From contig NZ_JH725116.1 in the NCBI RefSeq assembly GCF_000278115.1, positions 92,517 to 156,516 on the forward strand: 64,000 nucleotides of DNA, read 5' to 3'. A program made the position numbers and the translations under genes. This document shows, in pieces, positions 52,797-61,837 of this stretch; the stretch's first letter is position 1; the number at the start of each line of letters is the position of its first letter. The notes beneath the pieces were generated by a model that was not told the DNA's origin, searched no databases, and was given only the letters and a program-made list of their open reading frames with translations. This DNA comes from Bartonella sp. DB5-6 (GTDB lineage: Bacteria > Pseudomonadota > Alphaproteobacteria > Rhizobiales > Rhizobiaceae).

Positions 52797-54254
52797 ATGG
52801 TTTATTTTCCCATTGCTGATTACAGACCAGATGTTGCGGTTGTTAACAGCAACTTTACTGATAGGCTTGTGAATGTTTTACCGGCGGATGGTTTTTACAT
52901 GCCCATGCCCAGTGCTACGGTAATTTCTGCTCCTTTGGGAGAGAAGCCATTGGGCATGATAGCGTTTAGGACAGGCAATAGTGTTAAGATAATCGTTGGA
53001 GGAGCGCAGAAGCTCTATAGTTATGATAGTCAAACGCGTGGTTGGCAAGACATTAGCCAAAGTGGTGTGACATATCAGGCGAATGAGGAAAACAAATGGT
53101 CGTTTGCGTTATTTGGTGAAAGCATTATTGCGGTGAACAGAAACGACAAACCACAGCTTTTCAAGGTTCGCAGTTCTCAACAGTTTGAAGATTTAGCAGG
53201 TAATCCGCCCAAAGCAGGTTTGGTAAAAGTTTGGGGTGATTTCGTTTGCCTGATGCAGCTAACAGATCATCCCAATCGTATCCATTGGTCAGGCTTGAAT
53301 GATGCAAGCCATTGGACGGTTGGTGGTAAAGATTGTTATTATCATGACTTTCATGATGGTGAACATGTGCAGGGTGCGACAGAATCGAGCAATCCACTTG
53401 TTTTTCTACGTTCTGCTGTTTATGCCGGTTCTTTTACCTTAGGGTCTAAGGTTCCGTTTATTTTTCAAAAGATCCAAGACAAGCGTGGGGCAAGAAGTTC
53501 TGGAGCTATTGCTTGTCGTGGTAGTGATGCCTTTTTTGCCGGTGATGGTGGTTTTTATCAGATGAGCACTGATGGTCAACTTTTACCGATAGGTTTTGAA
53601 AAGGTTGACCGAACGGTATTCTCGACGTTTGATAAGCTTGCCCTTGATGAGATGCAAGGGGTGATAGACCCTGTTTATAATCGCGTTTATTGGTCTTTGA
53701 AGAGTGGCAATAGCAAACAAACCACCTTTGTTTATGATTGGGGTTTGCAGAAATGGTCGACCCTTCAAGGAGAACTTTTTACGTTCTTTCCAGTATTCAC
53801 GGCAGGCTATACATTGGAACAATTAGATGAGATTTCCACAAGTCTTGAGAGCTTACCGGCTTCTCTTGACAGTTCTATTTGGCAAAGTGGAGCACCTATG
53901 CTTGGTGCTTTTGATAAGAAAAACAGACTTGTTGTGTTTACAGGAGCGCCGATGGAGGCGATTGTTGTTTCGCAAGAGATGGGTGCGCCTGATGGGAGTT
54001 TTAGTTTTTTCACCAAGATGTTTGCAGAGGTTGATACGCAAGAAGGACTTTTAAGCATAGGAGAGCGGAGAGTTTGTAGTAATAACACACCGATTACATG
54101 GCACAAGGAGAGGATATGTTCCTTTGTGACGGGTGTTTATCATGTTCGTTCACGCAATCGCTATCACCGCTTTAAATTGCGGATTCCTGAAGGTGTTACG
54201 TGGAAACACATCACGGGCTTTAATGTGGATTTACGGTCACTAGGCAGAGGCTAA
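52797..54254 (+). CDS. Tail accessory factor / packaged DNA stabilisation protein, P22 gp10-like
   Basis: The 485-residue protein is beta-rich with many short strands, as in the propeller-like gp10 of P22, which plugs the tail beneath the adaptor. Typical places are the start FPIADYRPDVAVVNSNFTDRLVNVLPADGFY, HPNRIHWSGLNDASHWT and AIACRGSDAFFAGDGGFYQM. It lies in the expected order after the adaptor. The stop overlaps the next start by one base. Confidence 0.8.
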   Translation: MVYFPIADYRPDVAVVNSNFTDRLVNVLPADGFYMPMPSATVISAPLGEKPLGMIAFRTGNSVKIIVGGAQKLYSYDSQTRGWQDISQSGVTYQANEENKWSFALFGESIIAVNRNDKPQLFKVRSSQQFEDLAGNPPKAGLVKVWGDFVCLMQLTDHPNRIHWSGLNDASHWTVGGKDCYYHDFHDGEHVQGATESSNPLVFLRSAVYAGSFTLGSKVPFIFQKIQDKRGARSSGAIACRGSDAFFAGDGGFYQMSTDGQLLPIGFEKVDRTVFSTFDKLALDEMQGVIDPVYNRVYWSLKSGNSKQTTFVYDWGLQKWSTLQGELFTFFPVFTAGYTLEQLDEISTSLESLPASLDSSIWQSGAPMLGAFDKKNRLVVFTGAPMEAIVVSQEMGAPDGSFSFFTKMFAEVDTQEGLLSIGERRVCSNNTPITWHKERICSFVTGVYHVRSRNRYHRFKLRIPEGVTWKHITGFNVDLRSLGRG

Positions 54255-54703
54255 TGGCAAAGATAGTTCTCACGACTTCTTGGGATAAGGAGCGCATAGC
54301 TCCTTATCTTGAAGAGATAGTTGCAGCTTTTCGTCGTTATAGTGAACGTTTCAAGCACGAACTTACTTTGCAAGAACTCCTTGAAGAGATTTGCAATGGC
54401 AAGAAGCAGTTATGGTTGGTGCTTGATGACGATGATGCGTTTTTAGCAGCGGTTACGACCCAACTTCAATATACGGCATTAGGAAAGAAGCGTGCGCTTG
54501 TTTGTGGTTGTAGCGGTAAGGGCGGGTTAGAGCTTGTTGATCACCTAAGCGTTATAGAGGATTGGGCATATGAGAATGGTGCTTTTGAGATGGAGATCTT
54601 GGGACGTTTAGGGTGGAAACCGGCACTGAAGAAGCAAGGTTATGGAATAGATATGGTATATTATAGAAAGGGATTAGAAGATGGGGGAAAAACGCCCAAC
54701 TGA
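54254..54703 (+). CDS. Phage GNAT-like protein
   Basis: The 149-residue protein has the order of elements of an acetyltransferase-like fold: LVLDDDDAFLAAVTTQ, RALVCGCSGKGG (in the cofactor loop position), LSVIEDWAYENGAFEMEILGRLGWKPALKKQGY. Similar short proteins occur among tail and ejection genes of podoviruses. Whether it binds acetyl-CoA is unknown. It overlaps the next gene by 23 bases. Confidence 0.55.
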   Translation: MAKIVLTTSWDKERIAPYLEEIVAAFRRYSERFKHELTLQELLEEICNGKKQLWLVLDDDDAFLAAVTTQLQYTALGKKRALVCGCSGKGGLELVDHLSVIEDWAYENGAFEMEILGRLGWKPALKKQGYGIDMVYYRKGLEDGGKTPN

Positions 54704-55565
54704 AACCAAACAACATCAGGTACAAACCACAGCACCTCCTTCTTGGGTGGATAACCTCTTTAGACAGGGAGGTGCACATGCATTTGGTCTTTATAACTCA
54801 GGGGCAGGTGGTAATGTTTACGGTGGACCGCGTGTAGCACCGTTAAGTGCTCCAACCACCCAAGCGATTGGAGGTATTGGGAGTGTACCATTGCACTATC
54901 AAAACCGTTCTCTGTTGAATTTAATCAACAATCCAACGGCATCTGCGAACAATCTTGGGCGTATAGCTTCTGGTGGTATGATGGGAAGGAATTCGTATTT
55001 TGGTCAGGCGCTTCAAGATGGATTGGATGATGTAGAAAATAGAATTAACAGATATTTCTCAGGTATAGGTCGCTATGGAACTCCTGATCATAAAGATGAA
55101 TTGCGGAAGGGGAGTGGCTCTGTATATGCGCGTGCTATGGCTGATCAATATAATCAAGATTTGCAGCACATGATGCAAGCCAATGCGATGATTGATCAAA
55201 CCAATCAGAACCAATTGGGAGCGGCGAATAATTTCTTACATGGATACAGTAATGCCTATACCAATGCCATGCAAGGGGGAGGTGTGCTTGATGCTTACAA
55301 CCAAAGACTTGTTGATGCCAATCGTGAACGTTGGCTGGAGCAAGACAATAGCGGTTGGAATAGACTGAACATGTTGATGAATGCCGCGCATGGCTTTGCA
55401 GGCAATTACGGCTCAACGACGAATAATAATACAGCCTCTATGATGCAAGGCAACGACCCTTGGAAGAATTTTGCGACAGTAGCAGGTCTTGCGACAAGTT
55501 TTATGGGTGTTCCTGATATTTCTAAGCCTTTTGGCGCATTTTTAGGCAAAAAATTTGGTGTATAG
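54681..55565 (+). CDS. Virion-associated protein, candidate ejection protein 1
   Basis: This 294-residue protein is rich in N, G and Q (MQANAMIDQTNQNQLGAANNF) with a mainly helical prediction by eye and a proline-rich start (QTTAPPSWVDNLF). It resembles in place and composition the P22-type internal proteins released before DNA. The start ATG lies within the preceding gene. No enzymatic motif is visible. Confidence 0.55.
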   Translation: MGEKRPTETKQHQVQTTAPPSWVDNLFRQGGAHAFGLYNSGAGGNVYGGPRVAPLSAPTTQAIGGIGSVPLHYQNRSLLNLINNPTASANNLGRIASGGMMGRNSYFGQALQDGLDDVENRINRYFSGIGRYGTPDHKDELRKGSGSVYARAMADQYNQDLQHMMQANAMIDQTNQNQLGAANNFLHGYSNAYTNAMQGGGVLDAYNQRLVDANRERWLEQDNSGWNRLNMLMNAAHGFAGNYGSTTNNNTASMMQGNDPWKNFATVAGLATSFMGVPDISKPFGAFLGKKFGV

Positions 55566-55576
55566 GAAAGAAAGAA

Positions 55577-57031
55577 ATGGAAAAAAGTTCTTGGTTCGAT
55601 AACATTTCGCGTTTTTTTATTCCTCCTGATCAAGGTGAACATCCTTTAGTTAGAATGTCTAGAATAGGAGCAGATGGTTTAATACAACATAGTGCACATC
55701 TTCCACCTACAGTACAACGTGCTAGAAGAACATGGTCTACAGTTCAAGAAGAAAGAGAACGCCAAAAGCGTGAAGAGATCTATGGTCGTAAGCTCTTAGG
55801 GATGGTTATTCCGAAAATTGGTGAGAGACCGATTGATAAAATGAATCTGTTACAGCAATTGATACAGCAGCATCAAGGTCCTGTTGTTCCTAGTGCAATT
55901 TCTATTGATAAATCATTTGATACGGGTTCTCTTTCTTCTCTTAACGTAGGTTCTATTATTCCTGATGGAATCTATCATGAGAAGAAAGAGCCCTATATGG
56001 TTCCTGAAGCGCAAATACCACTTGGTGTAGGTGATCATCCATCACTCCCTAATGCACAGGAGATTAAACAACTTACGCCTATAGTAGAGGCAGCTTCAAC
56101 ACCACAGCCACAACCTTCTCCAGCAGATACTCGAACTGGTTTTGAAAAGTTTGTCCAGTCTGATTTTTATAAAAAGCTTCAAGATCTTTTTGCAGGTATG
56201 TCGGCAGCACCGTCAGGCGGTTCTGGGTGGGATGCGCTTGCAAGTGGTGTTAAGCAACTTAATGCAGGCGATAAACAAAGAGGGCAGATTAACCAAACTG
56301 TCGAGTATCTAAAGTCCAAAGGCTATAGTGAAGAAGAAGCGCGGTTCATGGCTGGGAATAAAGATGCGTTGAATGCTTTTCTATTACAAAAAGTGAATGG
56401 CGGTTATGACACTAAATCTAAAGAAGAATTGGACCGCCTACGAGAAACGATAGAGCTTAAAAATAGAGAAACTATCAGTAATAATACACTCCATGACATT
56501 GAACGTTTTATGAACTATATAGAAGAAAATGGTGAATGGGCTACAGGTAATGCGGCTAGTATACAAGCTCAGTTGGGTGTTCCTCAACACCGTGATATGA
56601 GTTCACTGCTTGATTCCATTAAAAATCGTATAGGTATTGATCGTTTAGAAACGATGAGACAGTATTCGCGTAATGGCGCCTCAGGTTTTGGAAATCTCAC
56701 AGAAAGAGAGCTTGATATCTTAAAGAGCTATTTAGGAGAGATAAAGTACAACTTGGGTCATAAAGAGCTCTTGTTTAGATTGAAAAAAATCCATGAAATT
56801 TTGGGTAAGATGAAATCAGACGTATTGTCTTTGCTAGAAAACGGTCACGTTGCATTAACGAAAGAGAATGTTGATAAGGTTACCTCACAGCCGCATTTTA
56901 ATGCTCCACAGCAAGGACATAGTGCAAATGCGCCTGTAGTAAAAAGTGCAGAAGAAATTGAAGCCTTACCGAAAGGGGCAGATTTTATTGTTATTGATGC
57001 CGATGGTAAAAGAATGACTATAAGAAAATAG
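55577..57031 (+). CDS. Virion-associated protein, candidate ejection protein 2
   Basis: The 484-residue protein has an unstructured, proline-rich region near 150-190 (PQPQPSPADTRTG), then helical segments (GFEKFVQSDFYKKLQDLFAG, LKSKGYSEEEARFMAGNKDAL, LKKIHEILGKMKSDVLSLLEN). The C-terminus has a small beta motif (ADFIVIDADGKRMTIRK). AGGAAAGAAAG precedes the ATG. It is the second of three large genes placed where P22 has 7, 20 and 16. Confidence 0.55.
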   Translation: MEKSSWFDNISRFFIPPDQGEHPLVRMSRIGADGLIQHSAHLPPTVQRARRTWSTVQEERERQKREEIYGRKLLGMVIPKIGERPIDKMNLLQQLIQQHQGPVVPSAISIDKSFDTGSLSSLNVGSIIPDGIYHEKKEPYMVPEAQIPLGVGDHPSLPNAQEIKQLTPIVEAASTPQPQPSPADTRTGFEKFVQSDFYKKLQDLFAGMSAAPSGGSGWDALASGVKQLNAGDKQRGQINQTVEYLKSKGYSEEEARFMAGNKDALNAFLLQKVNGGYDTKSKEELDRLRETIELKNRETISNNTLHDIERFMNYIEENGEWATGNAASIQAQLGVPQHRDMSSLLDSIKNRIGIDRLETMRQYSRNGASGFGNLTERELDILKSYLGEIKYNLGHKELLFRLKKIHEILGKMKSDVLSLLENGHVALTKENVDKVTSQPHFNAPQQGHSANAPVVKSAEEIEALPKGADFIVIDADGKRMTIRK

Positions 57032-57041
57032 GTTATGTTTC

Positions 57042-59147
57042 ATGTCTGAACTTAAGAATTATGATAAGTCACTTCTTCCTGAATGGGCTAGAAAGTATAA
57101 GGTTATTGGTATTGCTGAAGATGTTCAAAAGGAAACAGATTATCCTGAACTTAAGGATTATGATAAATCACGTCTCCCTGAGTGGGCTAGGAAATATAAA
57201 GTGATTGGTATTGCTGAGGATATTCCTAATACTCAAGAAACATCTAATGATTTTTCATTTGATGATAAAGATCTTACGTGGTTGGATGCGGTTATGAGAC
57301 ATAGCGCATCTGGTGCAACGGCAGGTTATTTTGACGAAATGAAAGCAGTACGTGAAGCAGGTGTGAGGGATTATTGGAGCGGCGATAAAAAGGCAGAAGA
57401 GGTTTATAACAGAAGAGTAGCCAAAGAACGCGCTTACCAAAAAGCCTTGGAAGAGAAACATCCATGGTTATCTTCTGGTGCTTATATTGCTGGTTCGATT
57501 TTACCAACATTAGCATCATTTGGTATTCCAGCATTAAATTTTTTGCGAGCAGGCTCGACTTTAGGAAGTTTGGGCAGGGGAGCTCTTGTTGGGGCAGGCT
57601 CTGGAGCTTTACATGGTTCTGGTGCAGGAGAAGGTTACAATGATACGGTAAATTCGGCATTAGCTGGTGGTGCTGGTGGAGCAATTTTGACACCAGCTGC
57701 TAGTTTAGCAGGTGCGGGGGTTTCTAAGTTAGGTGGTTTACTTGTAAATGCTTTAAAATCGCCTCCACTTGTAAGGAATTATTTTAATCCCGCTCATAAA
57801 GAGGTTTCCAATAAGGCTTTGCGAGAAGTTGCCAAGCAACTTTACGATAATAAACCCCAAAAAATTACCGAACGTCTTAGCTCAGAACCTCAGGAAGTAT
57901 TTTTGACAGATATTAATGAAAAACTACGACAGACTTTGTGGAATGCGTCTAAAACAAATGAAGATGTTTATCATCTCTTGAAACAAGCGCATGAGAAAAG
58001 ATTAGGCGGTTCTGTTCAACGTCTTGATGATATGATGGAGCAGACAATTGTTCCATACCAGCATAGGGATACTTTAAGCAGGACGCTTAAAGAGCAAGGG
58101 GAAGAAGCACATGGTTCTCTCTATGCACAAGCCTATCGTACTCCAATAGAAAAAAGATATTATCCAGCTCTTAATAGGCTTTTTAAACAAGAAGGATTTC
58201 AAGACGCTCTTAAGCACGCTGTCAAAAAGTTAGAAAGAGACCCCCGCACAGCAATACCTCAACGATTCTATGCAAAAGAGTTTAGCCATATCAATTATAA
58301 ACCTACAATGGAGTTACTAGATCGAAGCAAGAAATCCCTTGATGTTTTAATCAGAATGAATCGAAAGCTTGGTGATGAAGAAGGGGCTTCTACATATCAA
58401 ATTTTGAAGAACAATTTGGTAAAAATAACGGATAAAATTTCTCCTACTTATAAAGCAGCACGGGGTAGCGCAGCAAAATACAAAGGCTTTGCAGATAGCT
58501 TTGAAAAAGGTAGACAAGCTCTTGGAACAAAGCTTGAAAAGAGTTTTGAAAGGGATGCAGTTCAGGAAAATCTTTCTAAAGGGAACTGGACAAAACAAAA
58601 TAATACCTATCAGATGGGTATGAGAGATGCATTAGATGATTTACTCAGAAAAAATGATGACCCTATTAATGAATTTTCTAAACTTTTAAAACAAAATCTT
58701 GCATCTGAGAATCTTAAAAGGATGATAGGACCGGAACGGTTTTCTACTTTTAAAAAGGCAGTAGATCAGGAGCAATTCTATTCTGATGCAGCAAAAGAGG
58801 GTTTTAGCAAATTTGAAGGCATTCCTAAGATTTCTCTTTTTGATGGAGTTCGTGTACCACATAGTATTCCTGATATACCAGCTCAAGGCTTAAAATTAGC
58901 ACGAAACATATTTTTTCATCCAAATGCACCAGAGGCGGTACGAGCAAGACAAGAGCTAGAGCGCGGAATAGCGAAGTTAGCAACTTTTGGCGTTAAAGGA
59001 ATGGAGCGCAATGAAATTGCCAAATTGATTCAAAGTGCTTTGAACTGGCATAAAGCCGGTGTGATAACTGATGAAGGCTTGAAGATTGTTTCTAGGGCTA
59101 TAGCAAAAGGGTTAGGTCCTAGTGCTTCAATAGAGTATGCGAAATGA
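57042..59147 (+). CDS. Large virion-associated protein with repeated N-terminus, candidate ejection protein 3
   Basis: The 701-residue protein begins with two near-identical segments of about 30 residues (YDKS-LPEWARKYKVIGIAED, at about 7-27 and 40-60). A glycine/alanine-rich hydrophobic zone follows (about 145-230, SGAYIAGSILPTLASFGIPA, GALVGAGSGALHGSGAG) that could insert in membrane. A long helical region reaches the C-terminus. This matches proteins that form a DNA channel through the host envelope. The stop overlaps the transglycosylase ATG (ATGA). Confidence 0.6.
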   Translation: MSELKNYDKSLLPEWARKYKVIGIAEDVQKETDYPELKDYDKSRLPEWARKYKVIGIAEDIPNTQETSNDFSFDDKDLTWLDAVMRHSASGATAGYFDEMKAVREAGVRDYWSGDKKAEEVYNRRVAKERAYQKALEEKHPWLSSGAYIAGSILPTLASFGIPALNFLRAGSTLGSLGRGALVGAGSGALHGSGAGEGYNDTVNSALAGGAGGAILTPAASLAGAGVSKLGGLLVNALKSPPLVRNYFNPAHKEVSNKALREVAKQLYDNKPQKITERLSSEPQEVFLTDINEKLRQTLWNASKTNEDVYHLLKQAHEKRLGGSVQRLDDMMEQTIVPYQHRDTLSRTLKEQGEEAHGSLYAQAYRTPIEKRYYPALNRLFKQEGFQDALKHAVKKLERDPRTAIPQRFYAKEFSHINYKPTMELLDRSKKSLDVLIRMNRKLGDEEGASTYQILKNNLVKITDKISPTYKAARGSAAKYKGFADSFEKGRQALGTKLEKSFERDAVQENLSKGNWTKQNNTYQMGMRDALDDLLRKNDDPINEFSKLLKQNLASENLKRMIGPERFSTFKKAVDQEQFYSDAAKEGFSKFEGIPKISLFDGVRVPHSIPDIPAQGLKLARNIFFHPNAPEAVRARQELERGIAKLATFGVKGMERNEIAKLIQSALNWHKAGVITDEGLKIVSRAIAKGLGPSASIEYAK

Positions 59148-59794
59148 CCCGTTATAGTCCTTCTGTCAATCAAGCGATACGGCAAACGGCAGCGCGTTAT
59201 GGTTTGCCTGAGAGCTATTTATACCGTGTTGCGCAAGTGGAAAGTGGAGGCAATCCGAATGCGCGCAATCCGCGTTCTTCTGCTGGTGGTTTGTATCAAT
59301 TTATCGATAGCACAGCAAAACAATATGGTTTGCAAGACCGTTTTGACCCCATGCAAGCGGCAGATGCCATGGGGCGGTTGACACTTGATAATCGCAATCA
59401 TTTAAGCCGTCTGTTGGGGAGAGCGCCTAGTGAAGCAGAATTGTATTTAGCGCATCAACAAGGTGCAGGAGGAGCCGCCCGTCTTTTGCAAAACCCTCAT
59501 GCCAATGCAGCGCAAATTGTTGGCAGCAATGCGGTAGGTTTGAATGGTGGGAATAATACCATGCGAGCCGGTGATTTTGTGCACCGTGTGTTGCAGGTGT
59601 ACGGTGGGCAGCCTTATAGAGCAAGTCCTACAGCGCATGGTGGCATTAGAAATAGAGACAACTTGCTCGAGGTTTTAAGGGCATTATTAGCATCACAAGA
59701 AGAGGCATCAGAAGAAGCTGATGAGAGATCTGATGATAATCCTTTGATGAGGCAATTCATGCGTGCGTTTTACGGACCGTTTTATAAGATTTAG
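59144..59794 (+). CDS. Virion lytic transglycosylase (SLT domain)
   Basis: The 216-residue protein has a lysozyme-like transglycosylase domain (about 1-110): YGLPESYLYRVAQVESGGNP with catalytic E33, SSAGGLYQFIDSTAKQYG and YLAHQQGAGGAARLL. Such enzymes open a local hole in peptidoglycan for DNA entry. The C-terminus has an acidic linker (SQEEASEEADERSDDN). It overlaps the preceding gene by four bases. Confidence 0.88.
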   Translation: MTRYSPSVNQAIRQTAARYGLPESYLYRVAQVESGGNPNARNPRSSAGGLYQFIDSTAKQYGLQDRFDPMQAADAMGRLTLDNRNHLSRLLGRAPSEAELYLAHQQGAGGAARLLQNPHANAAQIVGSNAVGLNGGNNTMRAGDFVHRVLQVYGGQPYRASPTAHGGIRNRDNLLEVLRALLASQEEASEEADERSDDNPLMRQFMRAFYGPFYKI

Positions 59795-59806
59795 GATTCA
59801 CAAGAG

Positions 59807-60808
59807 ATGTCAACGATTTATGATTGGTCGCTTAGGGCGTCGGAGAACACGCGCGCCGATGATTTGGTTGATTGGTCAGAGGGGCAGCATCCTAGCAGTG
59901 TGAACAATAGCGCTCGTTTTATGATGCAAAGGATAAGAGAATATTTGTCAGATACGGGAGGCGTACTTGAAGGTAGTGTTACGGTTGATAGCGCACAACA
60001 AACGAGTGTGATAAGACTTCAAAGCCAATCGCAATTTTTAGAGTATAAGAATGGTATCGTTTTGCGCTTTATGGCTATGGGTAAGAATGTTGGCGCAACC
60101 ACGATTGTCTTAAATACTTTAGATGGCAAGCCGGTTTATAAAGCAACGGAATTAGGGGTTGGTCCTTTATCAGGGGGCGAAATCCAACAGGGGTGCATTT
60201 ATAGCTTGGTTTATAATGAAGATCATTGGCATCTCGTTAATCCGACCTCTATCCCTTTAGAAGTAGAAAGCATTCTTTATCCCACGGGTTTTATAGGAAC
60301 GTTTGGAATGCGCGGGATTCCAAAGGATTGGCTACCTTGTGATGGGAAGGCTTATTTACGTCGTGATTATCGTGATTTATTTGAGACGATAGGCACGGTT
60401 TGGGGAGAGGGGGATGGCGTTACAACGTTTAATGTTCCAGATTTTCGAGGGATGTTTTTACGGGGTGTTGATGGAGGGCGCAATATTGATGAGGGGCGTT
60501 CTTTTGCAAGTGTGCAAACAGATTTAATCGAGTCGCACCAACATCAAGGACAGAGCCTTTCGATGTCTCATTTTACCAGCAACGAAAACTTTTGGGATGG
60601 GAATACGACGGATGTGTTGGGCTATCGTCTAGGCTTGTTTGGGGGGAGCTCTCTAGCGAATTTTATGGGCATAGAGCGTGAGAATTTAGGAGGCTACATT
60701 GTAAGTTCTCATACTCTTGATGAGAGCCAAGAGGTTGTTTTGGAGAGCACTGGTGAGGGCGAGACGCGTCCAGTAAATGTGAGTGTTCTGTTTGCGATTA
60801 AGACATGA
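59807..60808 (+). CDS. Tail-collar fibre protein, tandem paralogue 1
   Basis: The 333-residue protein starts STIYDWSLRASENTRADDLVDWSEGQ. A middle beta region follows, then a phage tail-collar domain at about 160-230 (PTGFIGTFGMRGIPKDWLPC, DFRGMFLRGVD). The end (GEGETRPVNVSVLFAIKT) is shared by all three copies. The segment between collar and end (about 235-315) is unlike the others and could form the receptor-binding part. It overlaps the next frame's upstream codons only. Confidence 0.82.
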   Translation: MSTIYDWSLRASENTRADDLVDWSEGQHPSSVNNSARFMMQRIREYLSDTGGVLEGSVTVDSAQQTSVIRLQSQSQFLEYKNGIVLRFMAMGKNVGATTIVLNTLDGKPVYKATELGVGPLSGGEIQQGCIYSLVYNEDHWHLVNPTSIPLEVESILYPTGFIGTFGMRGIPKDWLPCDGKAYLRRDYRDLFETIGTVWGEGDGVTTFNVPDFRGMFLRGVDGGRNIDEGRSFASVQTDLIESHQHQGQSLSMSHFTSNENFWDGNTTDVLGYRLGLFGGSSLANFMGIERENLGGYIVSSHTLDESQEVVLESTGEGETRPVNVSVLFAIKT

Positions 60809-60816
60809 GGTTTAAG

Positions 60817-61830
60817 ATGTCAACGATTTATGATTGGTCTTTAAATGCCTCCTTGAATGCCTATTGTGATGATTTGATTGATTGGTCAAAAGGACAACGT
60901 CCTAGTAGCGTGAATAACAGCGCCCGTGTGATGATGCAGCGTGTGCGTGAATATTTATCCGATACGAGTGGTGTGATTGAAAGCACTTTTACGGTTGATG
61001 CTGAACAACAGACGACGTTGATAAGACTTCAAAGTAAATCGCAATTTTTAGAGTATAAGAATGGGATATCAATATATTTTAAAGCAAAGGGTAAGAATAT
61101 TGGGGAAACCGCAATTGCCTTGAATGATTTGGCGGCTAAACCTGTTTACAAGGCGACGGAATTAGGCATCCGTGCATTATCGGGAGGTGAACTTCAAAGG
61201 GGGTGCATTTATAGCTTGGTTTATAGGGATCATGCTTGGCAAGTTTTAAATCCTACGCCTCTCTCTTTATCACAAGAGCCGGTTATTCCCGTTTATCCTA
61301 CAGGGACGATAGGGATTTTTGGGATGCAAGTTTTGCCAGATGGCTGGTTACCCTGTGATGGGAAGGCTTATTTGCGCAGTGATTATCCTGCTCTTTATGA
61401 TGCGATAGGGATCAGATGGGGTGGAGCTGATAGTTGGACGAAGTTTAATGTTCCCGATTTGCGTGGTGTTTTTTTACGAGGTGTTGATGATGATCGCGAG
61501 ATAGACCGCTTTCGTTATCTTGGCACTTTACAAAATGACGCTATGAGAAAGCATGACCATGGTGGTCAGACATTTTCTATTTTGAATAGTGAAGGGGATT
61601 CGGAAAGCTGGTATGGGGATATCACTATCCTATGGGGTTACGAGCTTAATAAACAGCAAAGATTGAAACTTGCCGAACGTTTGGGTGTGAGGGCAGAAGA
61701 TATACGCGTGCACCATAAGCTAGCCTTTCCCCATTCCCACCTTCACATGCGTGATGTTGCTTTGGCAAGTTCAGGTGCAAGTGAGACGCGTCCGATTAAT
61801 ATGAGTGTTGTGTTTGGAATCAAGACGTGA
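60817..61830 (+). CDS. Tail-collar fibre protein, tandem paralogue 2
   Basis: From the ATG at 60817 (337 residues) the order is the same as in copy 1: STIYDWSLNASLNAYCDDLIDWSKGQ, collar domain (PTGTIGIFGMQVLPDGWLPC, DLRGVFLRGVDDDREID) and the end GASETRPINMSVVFGIKT. The variable segment is longer and histidine-rich near its end (HHKLAFPHSHLHMRD). A GAGGTTTAAG site precedes the ATG; the frame's earlier ATG overlaps copy 1. Confidence 0.82.
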   Translation: MSTIYDWSLNASLNAYCDDLIDWSKGQRPSSVNNSARVMMQRVREYLSDTSGVIESTFTVDAEQQTTLIRLQSKSQFLEYKNGISIYFKAKGKNIGETAIALNDLAAKPVYKATELGIRALSGGELQRGCIYSLVYRDHAWQVLNPTPLSLSQEPVIPVYPTGTIGIFGMQVLPDGWLPCDGKAYLRSDYPALYDAIGIRWGGADSWTKFNVPDLRGVFLRGVDDDREIDRFRYLGTLQNDAMRKHDHGGQTFSILNSEGDSESWYGDITILWGYELNKQQRLKLAERLGVRAEDIRVHHKLAFPHSHLHMRDVALASSGASETRPINMSVVFGIKT

Positions 61831-61837
61831 GGTTCAT

